DNA of 64,000 nt from Duganella sp. BJB480 (GTDB lineage Bacteria > Pseudomonadota > Gammaproteobacteria > Burkholderiales > Burkholderiaceae_D): the NCBI GenBank assembly GCA_003416985.1, contig QVIN01000001.1:372001-436000 (forward strand). Reading direction: 5' to 3'. The notes under the pieces are model-generated. The model worked only from the letters and a program-made list of their open reading frames with translations. It was not told the origin of the DNA and searched no databases. The translations under genes and the position numbers were made by a program. This document shows, one piece after another, positions 53,916 through 62,871 of the stretch. Position 1 is the first letter of the stretch. Every line of letters begins with the position of its first letter.

Positions 53916-54619
53916 GGGCTGGGCTGCGGCGTTGCGCCGCGTTGCTGCTGCTGCTGACGGCCGGCTGCGCTCAGGCGCAGGCGCAGGATCAGGCGCCGCG
54001 CCTGGTCGGCGACATCGGGCTGGGCATCAGCAGTTCGCCGGTCGCGGTGCCGGCGCAATCGCGCAGCACCAGCGCCGTCCCGTACGCCAACTTCGAATAC
54101 GGCCCGGCGTTCGCGCGCATCGATACCTTCGGCGTCAAGCTGGCGCCGGCCGGCTACGGCAGCGTCGAACTGCTGACGCGGGTGCTGGAGGACGGCTACC
54201 GCGCCAGCGCGCCGCCGCAAGAGCGGCTGCGCTCGTCGGTGCCGCTGGGACTGGGCACCTTGCAGGTCACGCCGGTTGGCGCCTTCATGGCCAACGTGTA
54301 CCGCGACCTCGGCAAATCGCACGGCACCATGCTCGACCTGATGTATGCGGCCGAGATCGATCACGACCGCTTCGCGTTTTATCCGCAAGCCGGTATCGAA
54401 TACCGCTCGGCCAGCTACGTGCGTTACTACGACGGCGTGGCGCGCTCGGCCAGCAACCCGTTCGCCGGCCTGCTGGTGGAGGCGCGCCTGAGCGGCCACT
54501 GGTACCTGGTCGCCAACGTGCGCCGCACCTGGCTGGACGATTCCATCCGCAGCAACCCGGCGGTGCACCGCCGCTCGCTCGATTCCGGCCTGGTGGCGCT
54601 CAGCTACCGCTTCGAATAA
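53912..54619 (+). CDS. MipA/OmpV family outer-membrane protein
   Basis: 235 residues with a signal peptide (LRRCAALLLLLTAGCAQAQA). DIGLGISSSPVAVPAQSRST, VPYANFEYGPAFARIDTFGVK and the final LDSGLVALSYRFE are typical of the MipA/OmpV beta-barrel family, members of which act as scaffold or porin-like proteins. It is coupled to the ketosynthase by a 4-bp overlap, unusual for this family. It abuts the stop of the convergent TonB receptor. Confidence 0.78.
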   Translation: MRAGLRRCAALLLLLTAGCAQAQAQDQAPRLVGDIGLGISSSPVAVPAQSRSTSAVPYANFEYGPAFARIDTFGVKLAPAGYGSVELLTRVLEDGYRASAPPQERLRSSVPLGLGTLQVTPVGAFMANVYRDLGKSHGTMLDLMYAAEIDHDRFAFYPQAGIEYRSASYVRYYDGVARSASNPFAGLLVEARLSGHWYLVANVRRTWLDDSIRSNPAVHRRSLDSGLVALSYRFE

Positions 54620-56728
54620 TCACAAGTCCACCTTCACACCCAGCTTGACCAGGCGCGGCGCGCCGGCGGCAAGGCGCGTGCCGGCGCCGGCCCAGTACTG
54701 CTTGTCGCCGAGGTTCTCGATATTCAGCTGCCACGTGGCGCGCTTGCCGCCGATGCTGGTGGCGTAACGCGCGCCGGCGCTGAACAAGGTCACGCCGCCG
54801 AGGAAGGCCTGGTCCAGGTCGTTGACCGGACGGGCGCTGTAGTAGTAGGCGCCGCCGTCGATCGACCAGCCGGGCAGGGCATCCACGTCATACGACAGGA
54901 AGGCGCTGGCGGTGCGCCGCGAGGCGTTCTCCGGCGCCTTGCCGTTGTAGGCGGCGGTGGTGTTTTCAAATGCCGGGTCCAGCAGCTGGGCCGAGGTCTG
55001 CCACGACAGCTGGCGCGTCAGCTTGCCCTGGGTGGACAGTTCCAGCCCGCGATAATGCTGCGCGCCGTCGGCCACGAACACATTGGCCGCGTTGGTGTAG
55101 TAGCCGGGGCGGTGGATGTCGAACAGCGCGGCCGACACCAGCGTGCCGCCGCCGCTCAGCCAGCGCGCGCCCAGCTCGCGCTGCTTGCTGACACCCGGCG
55201 CCATCTTGACGCCCTGGTTGGCCGTGCCGGTGGGCGCCGATTCGCCTTCCTCCAACCCGCGCGCGGCCGATGCGTAGAACGACAGCGCCGGCGACAGCTT
55301 GTAGATCAGCGAGGCCATGGGCGTGGTCTGGCCGACGTCGTAGCGATTGTCGCCCTGGTCGCTGCGGTAGCTGGTGTGGCGCAGGCCCAGCACGGTCTGC
55401 CACTGCGGCGACAGGACGATGCGGTCCAGCGCGTAGACGCCGGTTTCTCGCGTCTTCAGTTCGGCCGTGGTGGGCGTCGTCGGCGCTGCGCCGAACGCCA
55501 CGCTCGCCAGCGGGATCGCCACCGGGTTGTACAGGTTCTGCGCGGCGATGGTGTAGTTGCGCTGGTAGATCGGGTCCTGCGATTTGCCGGTGTGGGTGGC
55601 GCCCAGCGTCAGCTCGTGCGTCAGCGCGCCGGTGGCGACCGTGCCCGCCAGCTCGGCGCGCAGCAGCGTCGACGCCGTCACCTGATGCTGGATGTTGCCG
55701 GTGATGCGGCCGGCGCCGGTCTGCAGCGCGGCCGCGTTGTTCAGGCGGAAGATGGGCAGCGTGCGGTCGCGCGCGGTTTCCGAGCGGCCCGCCTCCAACG
55801 TCGCGGCCCAGTCGCCGGCCAGCGCGTAGTCGGCGCGCAGCTGGGCGTTGTCGCTCCTGGTTTCGAAGCGGGCCCAGTCCGGGCCGACCAGGGCGCGCGC
55901 ATCGACCGCGCGCGGCAGGCTGATGACGTTGTTGACGGCGGCCGGCAGCATCACGGCGGCTTGCTCCGTCACGCGGCGGCGGTCGTGCTCCAGGTCGGCC
56001 TTGAGCAGCAGGCGGCTGTTGACGCGCCAGTCCAGCGCGGCCGAGGCGAAGCCGCGGTTGCCGTTGCCGACGTCGCGCAGGTAGGAGCCCAGCGTGCCGC
56101 CGGCGGCGTTGACGCGCACGCCGAATTCGCCGCGCTCGCCGAAGCGGCGCGCCACGTCGGCGCTGGCGACCGCGCTGCCTTGCTGGTCCAGCGCCAGGCC
56201 GACGCTGGTGATCGGCGTCGCGCCGGCGCGCCTGGTGACGAAGTTGACCACGCCGGACGGCGACGTGAAGCCGTAGTACAGCGCGGACGCGCCCTTCAGC
56301 ACCTCGACCCGCTCCTTGTCCTCCATCGGCACCTGCGAGAAGTTCATGATGGGCAGCGAGCCGTTCAGGCGGTAGTTGGTGCGGTTCTCCACGGCGATGC
56401 CGCGTATCACCAGCTGGTCCCAGGTATCGCCGCCGTTCTGCTGGCGCGTGACGCCGGCGGTGTTGCGCACCGCGTCGTAGAGACCGGCGGCGGCCTGGCG
56501 TTCCAGCAGCTCGCGCGTGACGACGTTGACGGTGGATGGCACGTCCATGATGCCGGCGCCGCGAAAGCTGCCGGCCTCGGTGGTCCGGGGCAGCAGGCCC
56601 TGGGCGCGGGCGGCGGTGACCTTCACGGTCTGCAGCACCTCGTCCTCGGCGGTCTGGGCGGCGGCGGCGCCGGCCAGGCAGGCCAGGGGGAGGGCATAGC
56701 AAAGACGGAAATATGAGGGACTGCGCAT
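54620..56728 (-). CDS. TonB-dependent siderophore receptor
   Basis: 702 residues. The signal peptide MRSPSYFRLCYALPLACLAG ends near AAAQ. VKVTAARAQGLLPRTTEAGSF, VPSTVNVVTRELLERQAAAG and VEVLKGASALYYGFTSPSGVVNFVTRR (in parts) form the FhuE/FpvA-like plug. The barrel ends LGVKVDL. It imports a ferric siderophore across the outer membrane. A Fur box lies 37-55 bp upstream of the chosen ATG at 56728. The frame is open to 56785, but those codons overlap the Fur site. Confidence 0.9.
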   Translation of the reverse strand: MRSPSYFRLCYALPLACLAGAAAAQTAEDEVLQTVKVTAARAQGLLPRTTEAGSFRGAGIMDVPSTVNVVTRELLERQAAAGLYDAVRNTAGVTRQQNGGDTWDQLVIRGIAVENRTNYRLNGSLPIMNFSQVPMEDKERVEVLKGASALYYGFTSPSGVVNFVTRRAGATPITSVGLALDQQGSAVASADVARRFGERGEFGVRVNAAGGTLGSYLRDVGNGNRGFASAALDWRVNSRLLLKADLEHDRRRVTEQAAVMLPAAVNNVISLPRAVDARALVGPDWARFETRSDNAQLRADYALAGDWAATLEAGRSETARDRTLPIFRLNNAAALQTGAGRITGNIQHQVTASTLLRAELAGTVATGALTHELTLGATHTGKSQDPIYQRNYTIAAQNLYNPVAIPLASVAFGAAPTTPTTAELKTRETGVYALDRIVLSPQWQTVLGLRHTSYRSDQGDNRYDVGQTTPMASLIYKLSPALSFYASAARGLEEGESAPTGTANQGVKMAPGVSKQRELGARWLSGGGTLVSAALFDIHRPGYYTNAANVFVADGAQHYRGLELSTQGKLTRQLSWQTSAQLLDPAFENTTAAYNGKAPENASRRTASAFLSYDVDALPGWSIDGGAYYYSARPVNDLDQAFLGGVTLFSAGARYATSIGGKRATWQLNIENLGDKQYWAGAGTRLAAGAPRLVKLGVKVDL

Positions 56729-56764
56729 GTTCGGCTTTCGGACGACGGAAACGCGCATATTATC

Positions 56765-56783
56765 GCAAATGAGAAGCATTCGC
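56765..56783. promoter_or_regulatory. Fur box
   Basis: GCAAATGAGAAGCATTCGC matches 14 of 19 bases of the Fur consensus GATAATGATAATCATTATC (counting the G variant of the centre). It sits in the divergent gap between the siderophore receptor and the glycosyltransferase gene, so iron may control both. Confidence 0.65.
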
Positions 56784-56848
56784 AATTATGGCGGCGCTTG
56801 CCTCGGGGCTGCGCACGGCTGGCGCATGCAGGGTTGCACATTAGCCAC

Positions 56849-56854
56849 TATAAT
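56849..56854 (+). promoter_or_regulatory. -10 box of the glycosyltransferase operon
   Basis: A perfect TATAAT, 35 bp before the chosen ATG. No good -35 at 17 bp, which would fit an activated or Fur-influenced promoter. Confidence 0.4.
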
Positions 56855-56888
56855 TCGCATTAATTATTTTGCAATGAATGGGACGCTT

Positions 56889-57923
56889 ATGCCTCATGAG
56901 TCCATCGCCGCGCGCACCGCGCTGGTCCTTGAAACCAACAACCTGCGCGGCGGCGCCGATGCCGGGGCCGCCGCCGCCAGCCTGCTGCACGTGGTCGGGC
57001 TCCTGTCGCGCCAGACCGTGCCCCTGACGGCGCTGGCGCAGGTGGTCATCACCCACGACGGCCTGGACGAGGAAACCCGCGCCGCCGCCGAGCGGCTGGC
57101 CGGGCGCGCCATCGACTTCGTCCGCATCGACGCCGGCACCGGCTACTACTCGGCCAAGAATGACGGCTTCGCCGCCACCGACGCCGCGCGCTGCGACTAC
57201 GTCTGCTTCGCCGACACGGATTGCGTGCCGGCGCCGGACTGGCTGGCGCAGTTGCTGGCGCCGCTCGACAGCGCGACACCGCCGGCGGTGGTGGCGGGCC
57301 GCACCAGCTACGCCGCCACCGTGGCCGGCGCGGCGCTGACCACCATCGACTTCATGTATTTCCCAAGCCCGCTGCGGGCCGGCGCCACGCGCAACTTCTA
57401 CGCCAACAACGTGGTGTTCCGGCGCGAGGTGTTCGCGCACCACAGCTACCAGTCGCTCGACGGCGTCTACCGCGCGCACTGCCAGGTGCTGGGCCTGCGC
57501 CTGCAGGAGGCCGGCGTGGCGCTGCACTACGCGGCCGGCGCGCACACCGAGCACAAGCTGCCCGACACGCGCGGCGAGCTGTTCAAGCTGCGCTGGCTGC
57601 GCGGCCAGGATACGCAAGGCCTCACGCCGCACCTGGTGCGCGCCTATCTGCCGGCCGGGATGCAGTGGCTGGCGCACAGCGGCCCGGTCGGTCCCTTATG
57701 CGTGCTGGGTTCGCGGCTGTGGTTCAGCATGCGCTCGCTGAACAAGCAGGACCTGCCGCCTCTGCGCGGCTGGCGCCGTCTGTCCGCGCTGGCGCTGATC
57801 GCCGCGTTCTCGGCGGTCGACATGCTGGGCGCCCTGTTCCGCGGGCTCGGCCTGCGCACGGCCGGCGGCATCGATGCCGATGCGCGCGCACTCTCTTACC
57901 ATCAACGTCAACCAGGAGCCTGA
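56889..57923 (+). CDS. Glycosyltransferase family 2-like protein
   Basis: 344 residues. A GT-A fold is suggested by ALVLETNNLRGGADAGA, then YYSAKNDGFAATDAARCDYVCFADTDCVPAPDWLAQLLAP with the DxD motif DTD. FYANNVVFRREVFAHHSYQS and an amphipathic C-terminal part (about 270-330, with a hydrophobic helix SALALIAAFSAVDMLGALF) follow. It probably transfers a sugar to a membrane acceptor. ATG 56889 has GGGA upstream; ATG 56874 is an alternative. It starts a run of five genes in one direction. Confidence 0.75.
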   Translation: MPHESIAARTALVLETNNLRGGADAGAAAASLLHVVGLLSRQTVPLTALAQVVITHDGLDEETRAAAERLAGRAIDFVRIDAGTGYYSAKNDGFAATDAARCDYVCFADTDCVPAPDWLAQLLAPLDSATPPAVVAGRTSYAATVAGAALTTIDFMYFPSPLRAGATRNFYANNVVFRREVFAHHSYQSLDGVYRAHCQVLGLRLQEAGVALHYAAGAHTEHKLPDTRGELFKLRWLRGQDTQGLTPHLVRAYLPAGMQWLAHSGPVGPLCVLGSRLWFSMRSLNKQDLPPLRGWRRLSALALIAAFSAVDMLGALFRGLGLRTAGGIDADARALSYHQRQPGA

Positions 57924-57925
57924 AC

Positions 57926-58891
57926 ATGAATGTGAAACGTCACGCCATCCTTGCCGCGATCTGCGCCATGTCCGCCACTGCCGGCGCCGCCGATTTTGCG
58001 GGACGCGGTGTGTACTACTTCGCCTCGGCCAGCGGCTGCCCGTTGAGCGAGCTGACCGGCAACGCCACGCAATGCAACCGCATCGGCCTCGACGACGCGG
58101 CGACCTCGGTCGAGGTGGATGAGAAGGCGCACCAGGTCCACTTCAGCAACAACCGCAGCTACGACAGCAAGGCCATCGTCGGCGACCTGCTGCTGCAGGG
58201 CAGCGCCGCCAGCGAGGGCGGGGCGCGCGTGCCGGTCAGCTTCCATCTGGTGTTGAGCAAGTCGGGCGGCAAATGGTCGGTCACCGGCCATTCGCACGCG
58301 CCGGTCAAGGGGCGCCTGAGCGACGTGCACATCGATCCCTACGACGTCGACGTGACCGAGGCGGGCGGCAAGCGGCAGGTGCTGCCGGCCGCGCAGATCG
58401 CCAAAACGCTGACCGATCCCGGCCTCGCCGCCCGCTTCACCAGCCATCTGGTGCAGGTGCGCAGCAACCGTGCGGCCGGTGCGCACGATGCCGACATCAC
58501 CATCGGCCTGGGCGCGAGCAAGTTGTCCAAGCCGGTGATGCGCGCGGTGCTGCACGGCGTGCCGGCGGTGGCCGGTCCGCAGGCGCCGGACAACTGGTCG
58601 TTCGAGCTGGAGGCGCTGACCGGCAAGATCCCCGACCGCGTGGCGCAGCGCGAGCTGTTCCTGTACGGCCTGGACAACCAGCCGCTGCTGAAGCCTCTGA
58701 TGGAACGCGGCTTCGCCTCGCACGACAAGCTGATCGTCGGCGCGGCCGGCGGCAAAGGCTATCTGCGCTACGGCGACCAGCAGCAGCCGTTCGACGGCGC
58801 CGACGCGGTGGCGCGCGCCTTCCTGCAGCAGAGCTTTATCGGCCTGGTGCTGGGCTGGCAGCAGACGCAAGAGCAGGCCCATGCCCATTGA
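57926..58891 (+). CDS. Secreted protein of unknown function
   Basis: 321 residues. The signal peptide MNVKRHAILAAICAMSATAG is cut near GAA. The mature protein has two Cys early on (ASGCPLSELTGNATQCNRIG), which may form a disulfide, and is otherwise a mix of beta-strand-like segments (VPVSFHLVLSKSGGKWSVTG). A helical C-terminus follows (DAVARAFLQQSFIGLVLGWQ). I recognise no family. It starts 2 bp after the glycosyltransferase stop with AGGAGCC, and overlaps the next gene by 11 bp, so it belongs to the same pathway. Confidence 0.65.
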   Translation: MNVKRHAILAAICAMSATAGAADFAGRGVYYFASASGCPLSELTGNATQCNRIGLDDAATSVEVDEKAHQVHFSNNRSYDSKAIVGDLLLQGSAASEGGARVPVSFHLVLSKSGGKWSVTGHSHAPVKGRLSDVHIDPYDVDVTEAGGKRQVLPAAQIAKTLTDPGLAARFTSHLVQVRSNRAAGAHDADITIGLGASKLSKPVMRAVLHGVPAVAGPQAPDNWSFELEALTGKIPDRVAQRELFLYGLDNQPLLKPLMERGFASHDKLIVGAAGGKGYLRYGDQQQPFDGADAVARAFLQQSFIGLVLGWQQTQEQAHAH

Positions 58892-59582
58892 TTTGCAACC
58901 GCCGCCGCCGCGCGGTTGGGCGGCGCGACAGGCGCGCTGGGTGGCGCGCATCAAGTGCGCCGCGCTGCGCCAGCTGCACGCCAGCGCCGCCGGCGAGCGG
59001 CTGCTGCTGCGCGTCTACCTGATCGGCGAGGAGGCCACCGAGATCGCGCTGGCGTCGGACCTGGCCGGCACGCCGCCGGACTGGCTGGCGCGGCAGATGG
59101 AGCATCACCTGGCGGACGAGCGCCGCCACGCGGCCGCTTTCGCCGCCGAGCTGGCCGCGCGCGGCGGCCCGGCGCCGTCGGGCGAGCCTGGCCGTCCGGA
59201 CCTGCTGAGCCGCCGCAAGATCGCCCAATGGCGCGAACTGGCGCAGCGCTACGGCGGACAGTTCGGCGCCGGGATGATCGTGCCGGCCTTCGCCATCGGC
59301 CTGTGCGCCGAGCAGATGGCCAGCCGCGTGCTGCAGCGCCACTGCGCGCTGATCGGCGCCGGCCATCCGTTGCATCCGCTGCTGGCCGGCGTGCTGGCCG
59401 ACGAGGACCGCCACGTGCGCCTGTGCAGCCACACACTGGAGCGCCTGGTCGCACCGCAGGAGCAGCCGGCGCTGGCGTCGCTGCTGGAGCGCATCCGCGC
59501 CATCGACCGCTCCTGGGGCGTGACGGGCGCCATCGGCATGTACCTGGCCGGTCTGGCTTTGCGTTTGAGGCCGGCCGCATGA
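58881..59582 (+). CDS. Ferritin-like diiron protein
   Basis: 233 residues, mostly helical. Two carboxylate/His pairs fit a four-helix diiron site: Glu50/51 (YLIGEEATEIAL), Glu80 and His83 (LADERRHAAAF), Glu144 (LCAEQMASRV), and Glu175 and His178 (VLADEDRHVRLCSH). This E...ExxH...E...ExxH order is the hallmark of ferritin-like oxygenases, oxidases and desaturases. A redox role on a lipid or amino-acid substrate is inferred from the desaturase and glycosyltransferase neighbours. It overlaps the genes on both sides. Confidence 0.72.
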   Translation: MPIDLQPPPPRGWAARQARWVARIKCAALRQLHASAAGERLLLRVYLIGEEATEIALASDLAGTPPDWLARQMEHHLADERRHAAAFAAELAARGGPAPSGEPGRPDLLSRRKIAQWRELAQRYGGQFGAGMIVPAFAIGLCAEQMASRVLQRHCALIGAGHPLHPLLAGVLADEDRHVRLCSHTLERLVAPQEQPALASLLERIRAIDRSWGVTGAIGMYLAGLALRLRPAA

Positions 59583-60712
59583 AGGGGATAAAGCTGGCCT
59601 ACCTCGCCACCGCCGACGCGCGCGGCCACTTGATGCGTGCCCAGCTGCTGACCCACGCGCTGCGCGCCGATGGCGCCACCGTCGGCGTGCTGACCACCTC
59701 GGACGAGGGCGTGGACTTCCTGGCGCGCTTCGGCATCGAGGCCACGGTGCTGTCGCGCCACTACGCGGTGCAGTTCGACACGCACCAGAACATGCTGCGC
59801 GGCGCCACCGACGCCAACGTGGCCAACTATGTGTTCCGGCCGACGCGCATGTGGCGCGACATCTGGCGCTTGCGGCGCGTGCTGCGCGACGCCGACCTGG
59901 TGATCAACGATTCCTTCCATCCGGCGCTGCTGTGCATGGGCTGCCTGCCGGGCTGGCGGGGCAAGGTGGTGCATGTGTATGGCGCCAGCCTGCGGCACGC
60001 GCTGGAAACCAACTTCAGCGGCCGTGTTCCGGGCTTGCTGTCCGGCCTGTTCCACCGGGTGATCGCCTTGCAGATCAACGCCAGCCTGGCGCGGCTGGAG
60101 CATGACTTTTGCTATATCGACGAGGCCAGCGGCGGCGCCACCTTCCGCCTGCCGACGCCGGTGGCGATCGCCGCGCCGGCCGAAGCCGAGCCGGGCGCCA
60201 CACCGCGTGCGGCGGTCTACTTGAATCCGCACTTCCGCGATCCCGCGCTGGCCGATGCGTTGACCGCCGGCCTGGAGGGCGCGGGCGTGAGCGCGCAGTT
60301 GGTCGGCGAGGGCTACGCGGGGCGGGGCGCATGGCAGGCGCAGGATCCGGACTGGGTGCACGGCGCGGCCGTCAGCGACCTGATCGTGTCAGCGCCCGGC
60401 ATGGCGGCCTTGTCGGTGGCGCTGGTGTACCGGCGTCCCATCGTGCTGGTGCTGACCGAGCAGCCGGAGCAGCAGAGCAACGCGGCGCGCGCCGCCGCGC
60501 TTGGCCTGGCGCACCGCGTCGTCGTATGGCGCGGCGATGCGGCGGCCTTTGGCGCCGAGGTCAGGCAGGCCGGCATCGAGTTGCTGGCGCAAGCGCGCAG
60601 CGGCGCCGGCCAGCGCTGCGGCGCGGGCGACGGCCACAACATCGCCCGTGCGCGGCTGGACAGCTGGGTCTCGGTGCTGCAGCAACTGGCGGCAGGCAGG
60701 AGGCGAACATGA
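59579..60712 (+). CDS. GT-B glycosyltransferase-like protein
   Basis: 377 residues. IKLAYLATADARGHLMRAQLLTHAL with the GHxxR-type loop opens the N-terminal Rossmann domain. AVYLNPHFRDPALADALTAGL and VSDLIVSAPGMAALSVALVYRRPIVLVLTEQPEQQSNA (in parts) form the C-terminal nucleotide-sugar domain, as in the MurG/GT1-like superfamily. It probably adds a sugar to a lipid or small molecule. Start ATG 59579 overlaps the previous stop (ATGA), and its own stop overlaps the desaturase start. Confidence 0.7.
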   Translation: MKGIKLAYLATADARGHLMRAQLLTHALRADGATVGVLTTSDEGVDFLARFGIEATVLSRHYAVQFDTHQNMLRGATDANVANYVFRPTRMWRDIWRLRRVLRDADLVINDSFHPALLCMGCLPGWRGKVVHVYGASLRHALETNFSGRVPGLLSGLFHRVIALQINASLARLEHDFCYIDEASGGATFRLPTPVAIAAPAEAEPGATPRAAVYLNPHFRDPALADALTAGLEGAGVSAQLVGEGYAGRGAWQAQDPDWVHGAAVSDLIVSAPGMAALSVALVYRRPIVLVLTEQPEQQSNAARAAALGLAHRVVVWRGDAAAFGAEVRQAGIELLAQARSGAGQRCGAGDGHNIARARLDSWVSVLQQLAAGRRRT

Positions 60713-61707
60713 CGCTGTCATCGCAGCAGGACCACATCTGCGACGGCGGCCACGCGCGCGACAGCCTGCCGCCGGACCTGGCCCGCAGCGGCGACGGCGA
60801 CGTGCAGGCCAGCCTGGCGCTGCCACCGCACTTGGCCCGCATCAGCGACGGCCGCGCGCTGGCCAGCCTGGCGCTGGACTGGTTGCTGATCGCCGCCTGC
60901 TTCGCGTTCGCCATTCGGCTGGCGCACCCGGCGGCCTATCTGGTGGCGATGATTCTGATCGCCCGCACGCAGCTGGCGCTGGCCGTGCTGATGCACGAGA
61001 GCGCGCACCGCACGCTGCTGCGCAACCGCCGCGCCAACGACGTGGTCGGCCAGCTGTTCGCCGCCGCGCCGTTGATGCTGTCGATGTTCGGTTACCGGCG
61101 CGGCCACCTGCGCCACCACCGCGCACCGATGGCCGCCGACGATCCGGTCGCCACCGTGTTCGGCATCGGCGATTATCCTGTCCCCAAGCGCGAGCTGTGG
61201 TGGCGCCTGTTCAAGGATGTGACCAGCATCGGCTATTTTCTCAGCGTGCGCGATTTCGCCGCCGGCAAGCACGCGCACATCATGCCGAAGGCGCGCAAGG
61301 GCGACCGCCGCGGCCTGTACGCGCTGGCCTCCATCGTCGCGGTCAACGGCCTGATGCTGGGCGTGCTGGGGGCGCTGGGCCACGCGACGCTGTACCTCAC
61401 GCTGTGGCTGCTGCCGGCGCTGACCTTCCTCCAACTGTTCGCCCGCATCCGCGCCATCACCGAGCACGCCGGCTATCCCGCCATGGACGACCAGCGCCTG
61501 AACGCGCGCACGGTGGTGCGGCGCAGCTGGCAGACGTTCTTCGTCGGCCCGCACCGCATCCATCATCACATCGAACACCACCAGTATCCGCAGGTGCCGT
61601 TCTACCGCCTGCCGCAAGTACACGCGCTGATGGCCGAGCGTGGCCAGCTGCCCGCCGCCAACCTGTACCGTTCCTATCTGCGGGTGTTGAAGGATGTGAT
61701 CGCGTAA
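60709..61707 (+). CDS. Membrane fatty acid desaturase/hydroxylase
   Basis: 332 residues with about four membrane helices from residue 52 on. Three His boxes are present: HESAH (96-100), HLRHH (133-137) and HHHIEHH (285-291), the diiron site of membrane desaturases. RIRAITEHAGYP before the third box is also typical. It should introduce a double bond or hydroxyl group into an acyl chain. The N-terminal 45 residues are polar and variable. It overlaps the GT-B gene by 4 bp and ends the run; GGAGGCGAAC precedes the ATG. Confidence 0.85.
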   Translation: MTLSSQQDHICDGGHARDSLPPDLARSGDGDVQASLALPPHLARISDGRALASLALDWLLIAACFAFAIRLAHPAAYLVAMILIARTQLALAVLMHESAHRTLLRNRRANDVVGQLFAAAPLMLSMFGYRRGHLRHHRAPMAADDPVATVFGIGDYPVPKRELWWRLFKDVTSIGYFLSVRDFAAGKHAHIMPKARKGDRRGLYALASIVAVNGLMLGVLGALGHATLYLTLWLLPALTFLQLFARIRAITEHAGYPAMDDQRLNARTVVRRSWQTFFVGPHRIHHHIEHHQYPQVPFYRLPQVHALMAERGQLPAANLYRSYLRVLKDVIA

Positions 61708-61744
61708 AATATCGAGCCGCCACTCCGACCCGCCGCCACACGCT

Positions 61745-62653
61745 ATGCTTTCTGGTTTTGCCGACAATATTGCCACCGACTTCAGACCGGACCTGGTCCG
61801 CTGGCGCCAGCTCGTCACGCCGGCCTGGCTGGCGGGACTGACCGCAGGCGCCGAGGTCGAGGCGCCGCCGGCGGCGGACTGGCGCCTGTTCGAAGTCGGC
61901 TGCGGCGCGGCGGTGCTGTTCGAGCAGGCCCATGTTCCGGGCGCGACCTACTTCGACACCGCCTGCATCGAACAGCTGCCCTTGTGGAACAAGGTGGCCG
62001 ACCAGGCGCTGCTGGCGCTGCTGCTGGCGCGCGGCGTGCGCCACGACACCACCGTCATCCTCTACGGCCGCAACAACCTGGCTGCCGCGCGGCTGGCGCA
62101 TCTGCTGCTGTACGCCGGCGTGGCCGACGTGCGCCTGCTCGACGGTGGCTTCGCCCGCTGGCAGGCCGGCGGCCACGCCTGCGCGCGCGGGCCGGCGGCC
62201 ACCGCCGCAGCGGCCGGCGATTTCGGCATCGCATTCCCGGCCCATCCCGAATACCTGATCGGCACGCCGCAGGCGCGCGCCTTGCTGGCGCGCGGCGACG
62301 GCGTGCTGGCCAGCATCCGCACCCGGGCCGAATTCACGGGCCAGGCCTCCGGCTACCACTACATCGCCGCCGGCGACATCCCCGGCGCGCGCTGGGGCAG
62401 GGCGGGCGAGGACGGCGACGTCAACAGTATGAGCGTCTATCACGAGGCCGACGGCAGCATGAAGCCGGCCGCCGAGATCGCCGCGCAGTGGGCCGAACAG
62501 GGCATCCTGCCCGGCACGCCAACCGCCTTCTACTGCGGCACCGGCTGGCGCGCCTCGATGGCGTTTTTCTACGCCTGGCTGATGGGCTGGCCCGCGATCA
62601 GCGTCTACGACGGCGGCTGGTTCGAGTGGAGCCAGACTCCGCCGGCCGGCTGA
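61745..62653 (+). CDS. Two-domain rhodanese sulfurtransferase
   Basis: 302 residues. The N-terminal rhodanese domain lacks the active Cys (ILYGRNNLAAARLAHLL). The C-terminal domain has FYCGTGWRASMAF with the catalytic Cys at about residue 262. The CGTGWRAS loop lies between those of thiosulfate and 3-mercaptopyruvate sulfurtransferases. It transfers sulfur to thiophilic acceptors such as cyanide or thioredoxin. It is 37 bp after the desaturase but has no evident functional tie. Confidence 0.85.
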   Translation: MLSGFADNIATDFRPDLVRWRQLVTPAWLAGLTAGAEVEAPPAADWRLFEVGCGAAVLFEQAHVPGATYFDTACIEQLPLWNKVADQALLALLLARGVRHDTTVILYGRNNLAAARLAHLLLYAGVADVRLLDGGFARWQAGGHACARGPAATAAAAGDFGIAFPAHPEYLIGTPQARALLARGDGVLASIRTRAEFTGQASGYHYIAAGDIPGARWGRAGEDGDVNSMSVYHEADGSMKPAAEIAAQWAEQGILPGTPTAFYCGTGWRASMAFFYAWLMGWPAISVYDGGWFEWSQTPPAG

Positions 62654-62790
62654 CGACCGTCCAACTTTTCATACAACAGCCATTGCAACCGTCTGAATTT
62701 CGGGGTGGCCCCGGCGTGTCACAAGATGTTGCTGTTATGAATTATATTTAGAATCAAGGACTTGCCTCCGAATTTTCGTTCGTCCAAGGC

Positions 62791-62806
62791 TGGCACAACC
62801 ATTGCT
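62791..62806 (+). promoter_or_regulatory. Sigma-54 (RpoN) promoter of the dctA-like gene
   Basis: TGGCAC-AACCA-TTGCT matches the -24/-12 consensus, with GG at 62792-62793 and GC at 62804-62805. It lies 66 bp before the GTG start. C4-dicarboxylate transporters under DctB/DctD control have just this type of promoter. Confidence 0.8.
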
Positions 62807-62871
62807 ATGTAGCTTGGACCCCGCCGGCGCACTGCTTAGCGGTGACGACAACAAAAATCTGGAGAACCCAA

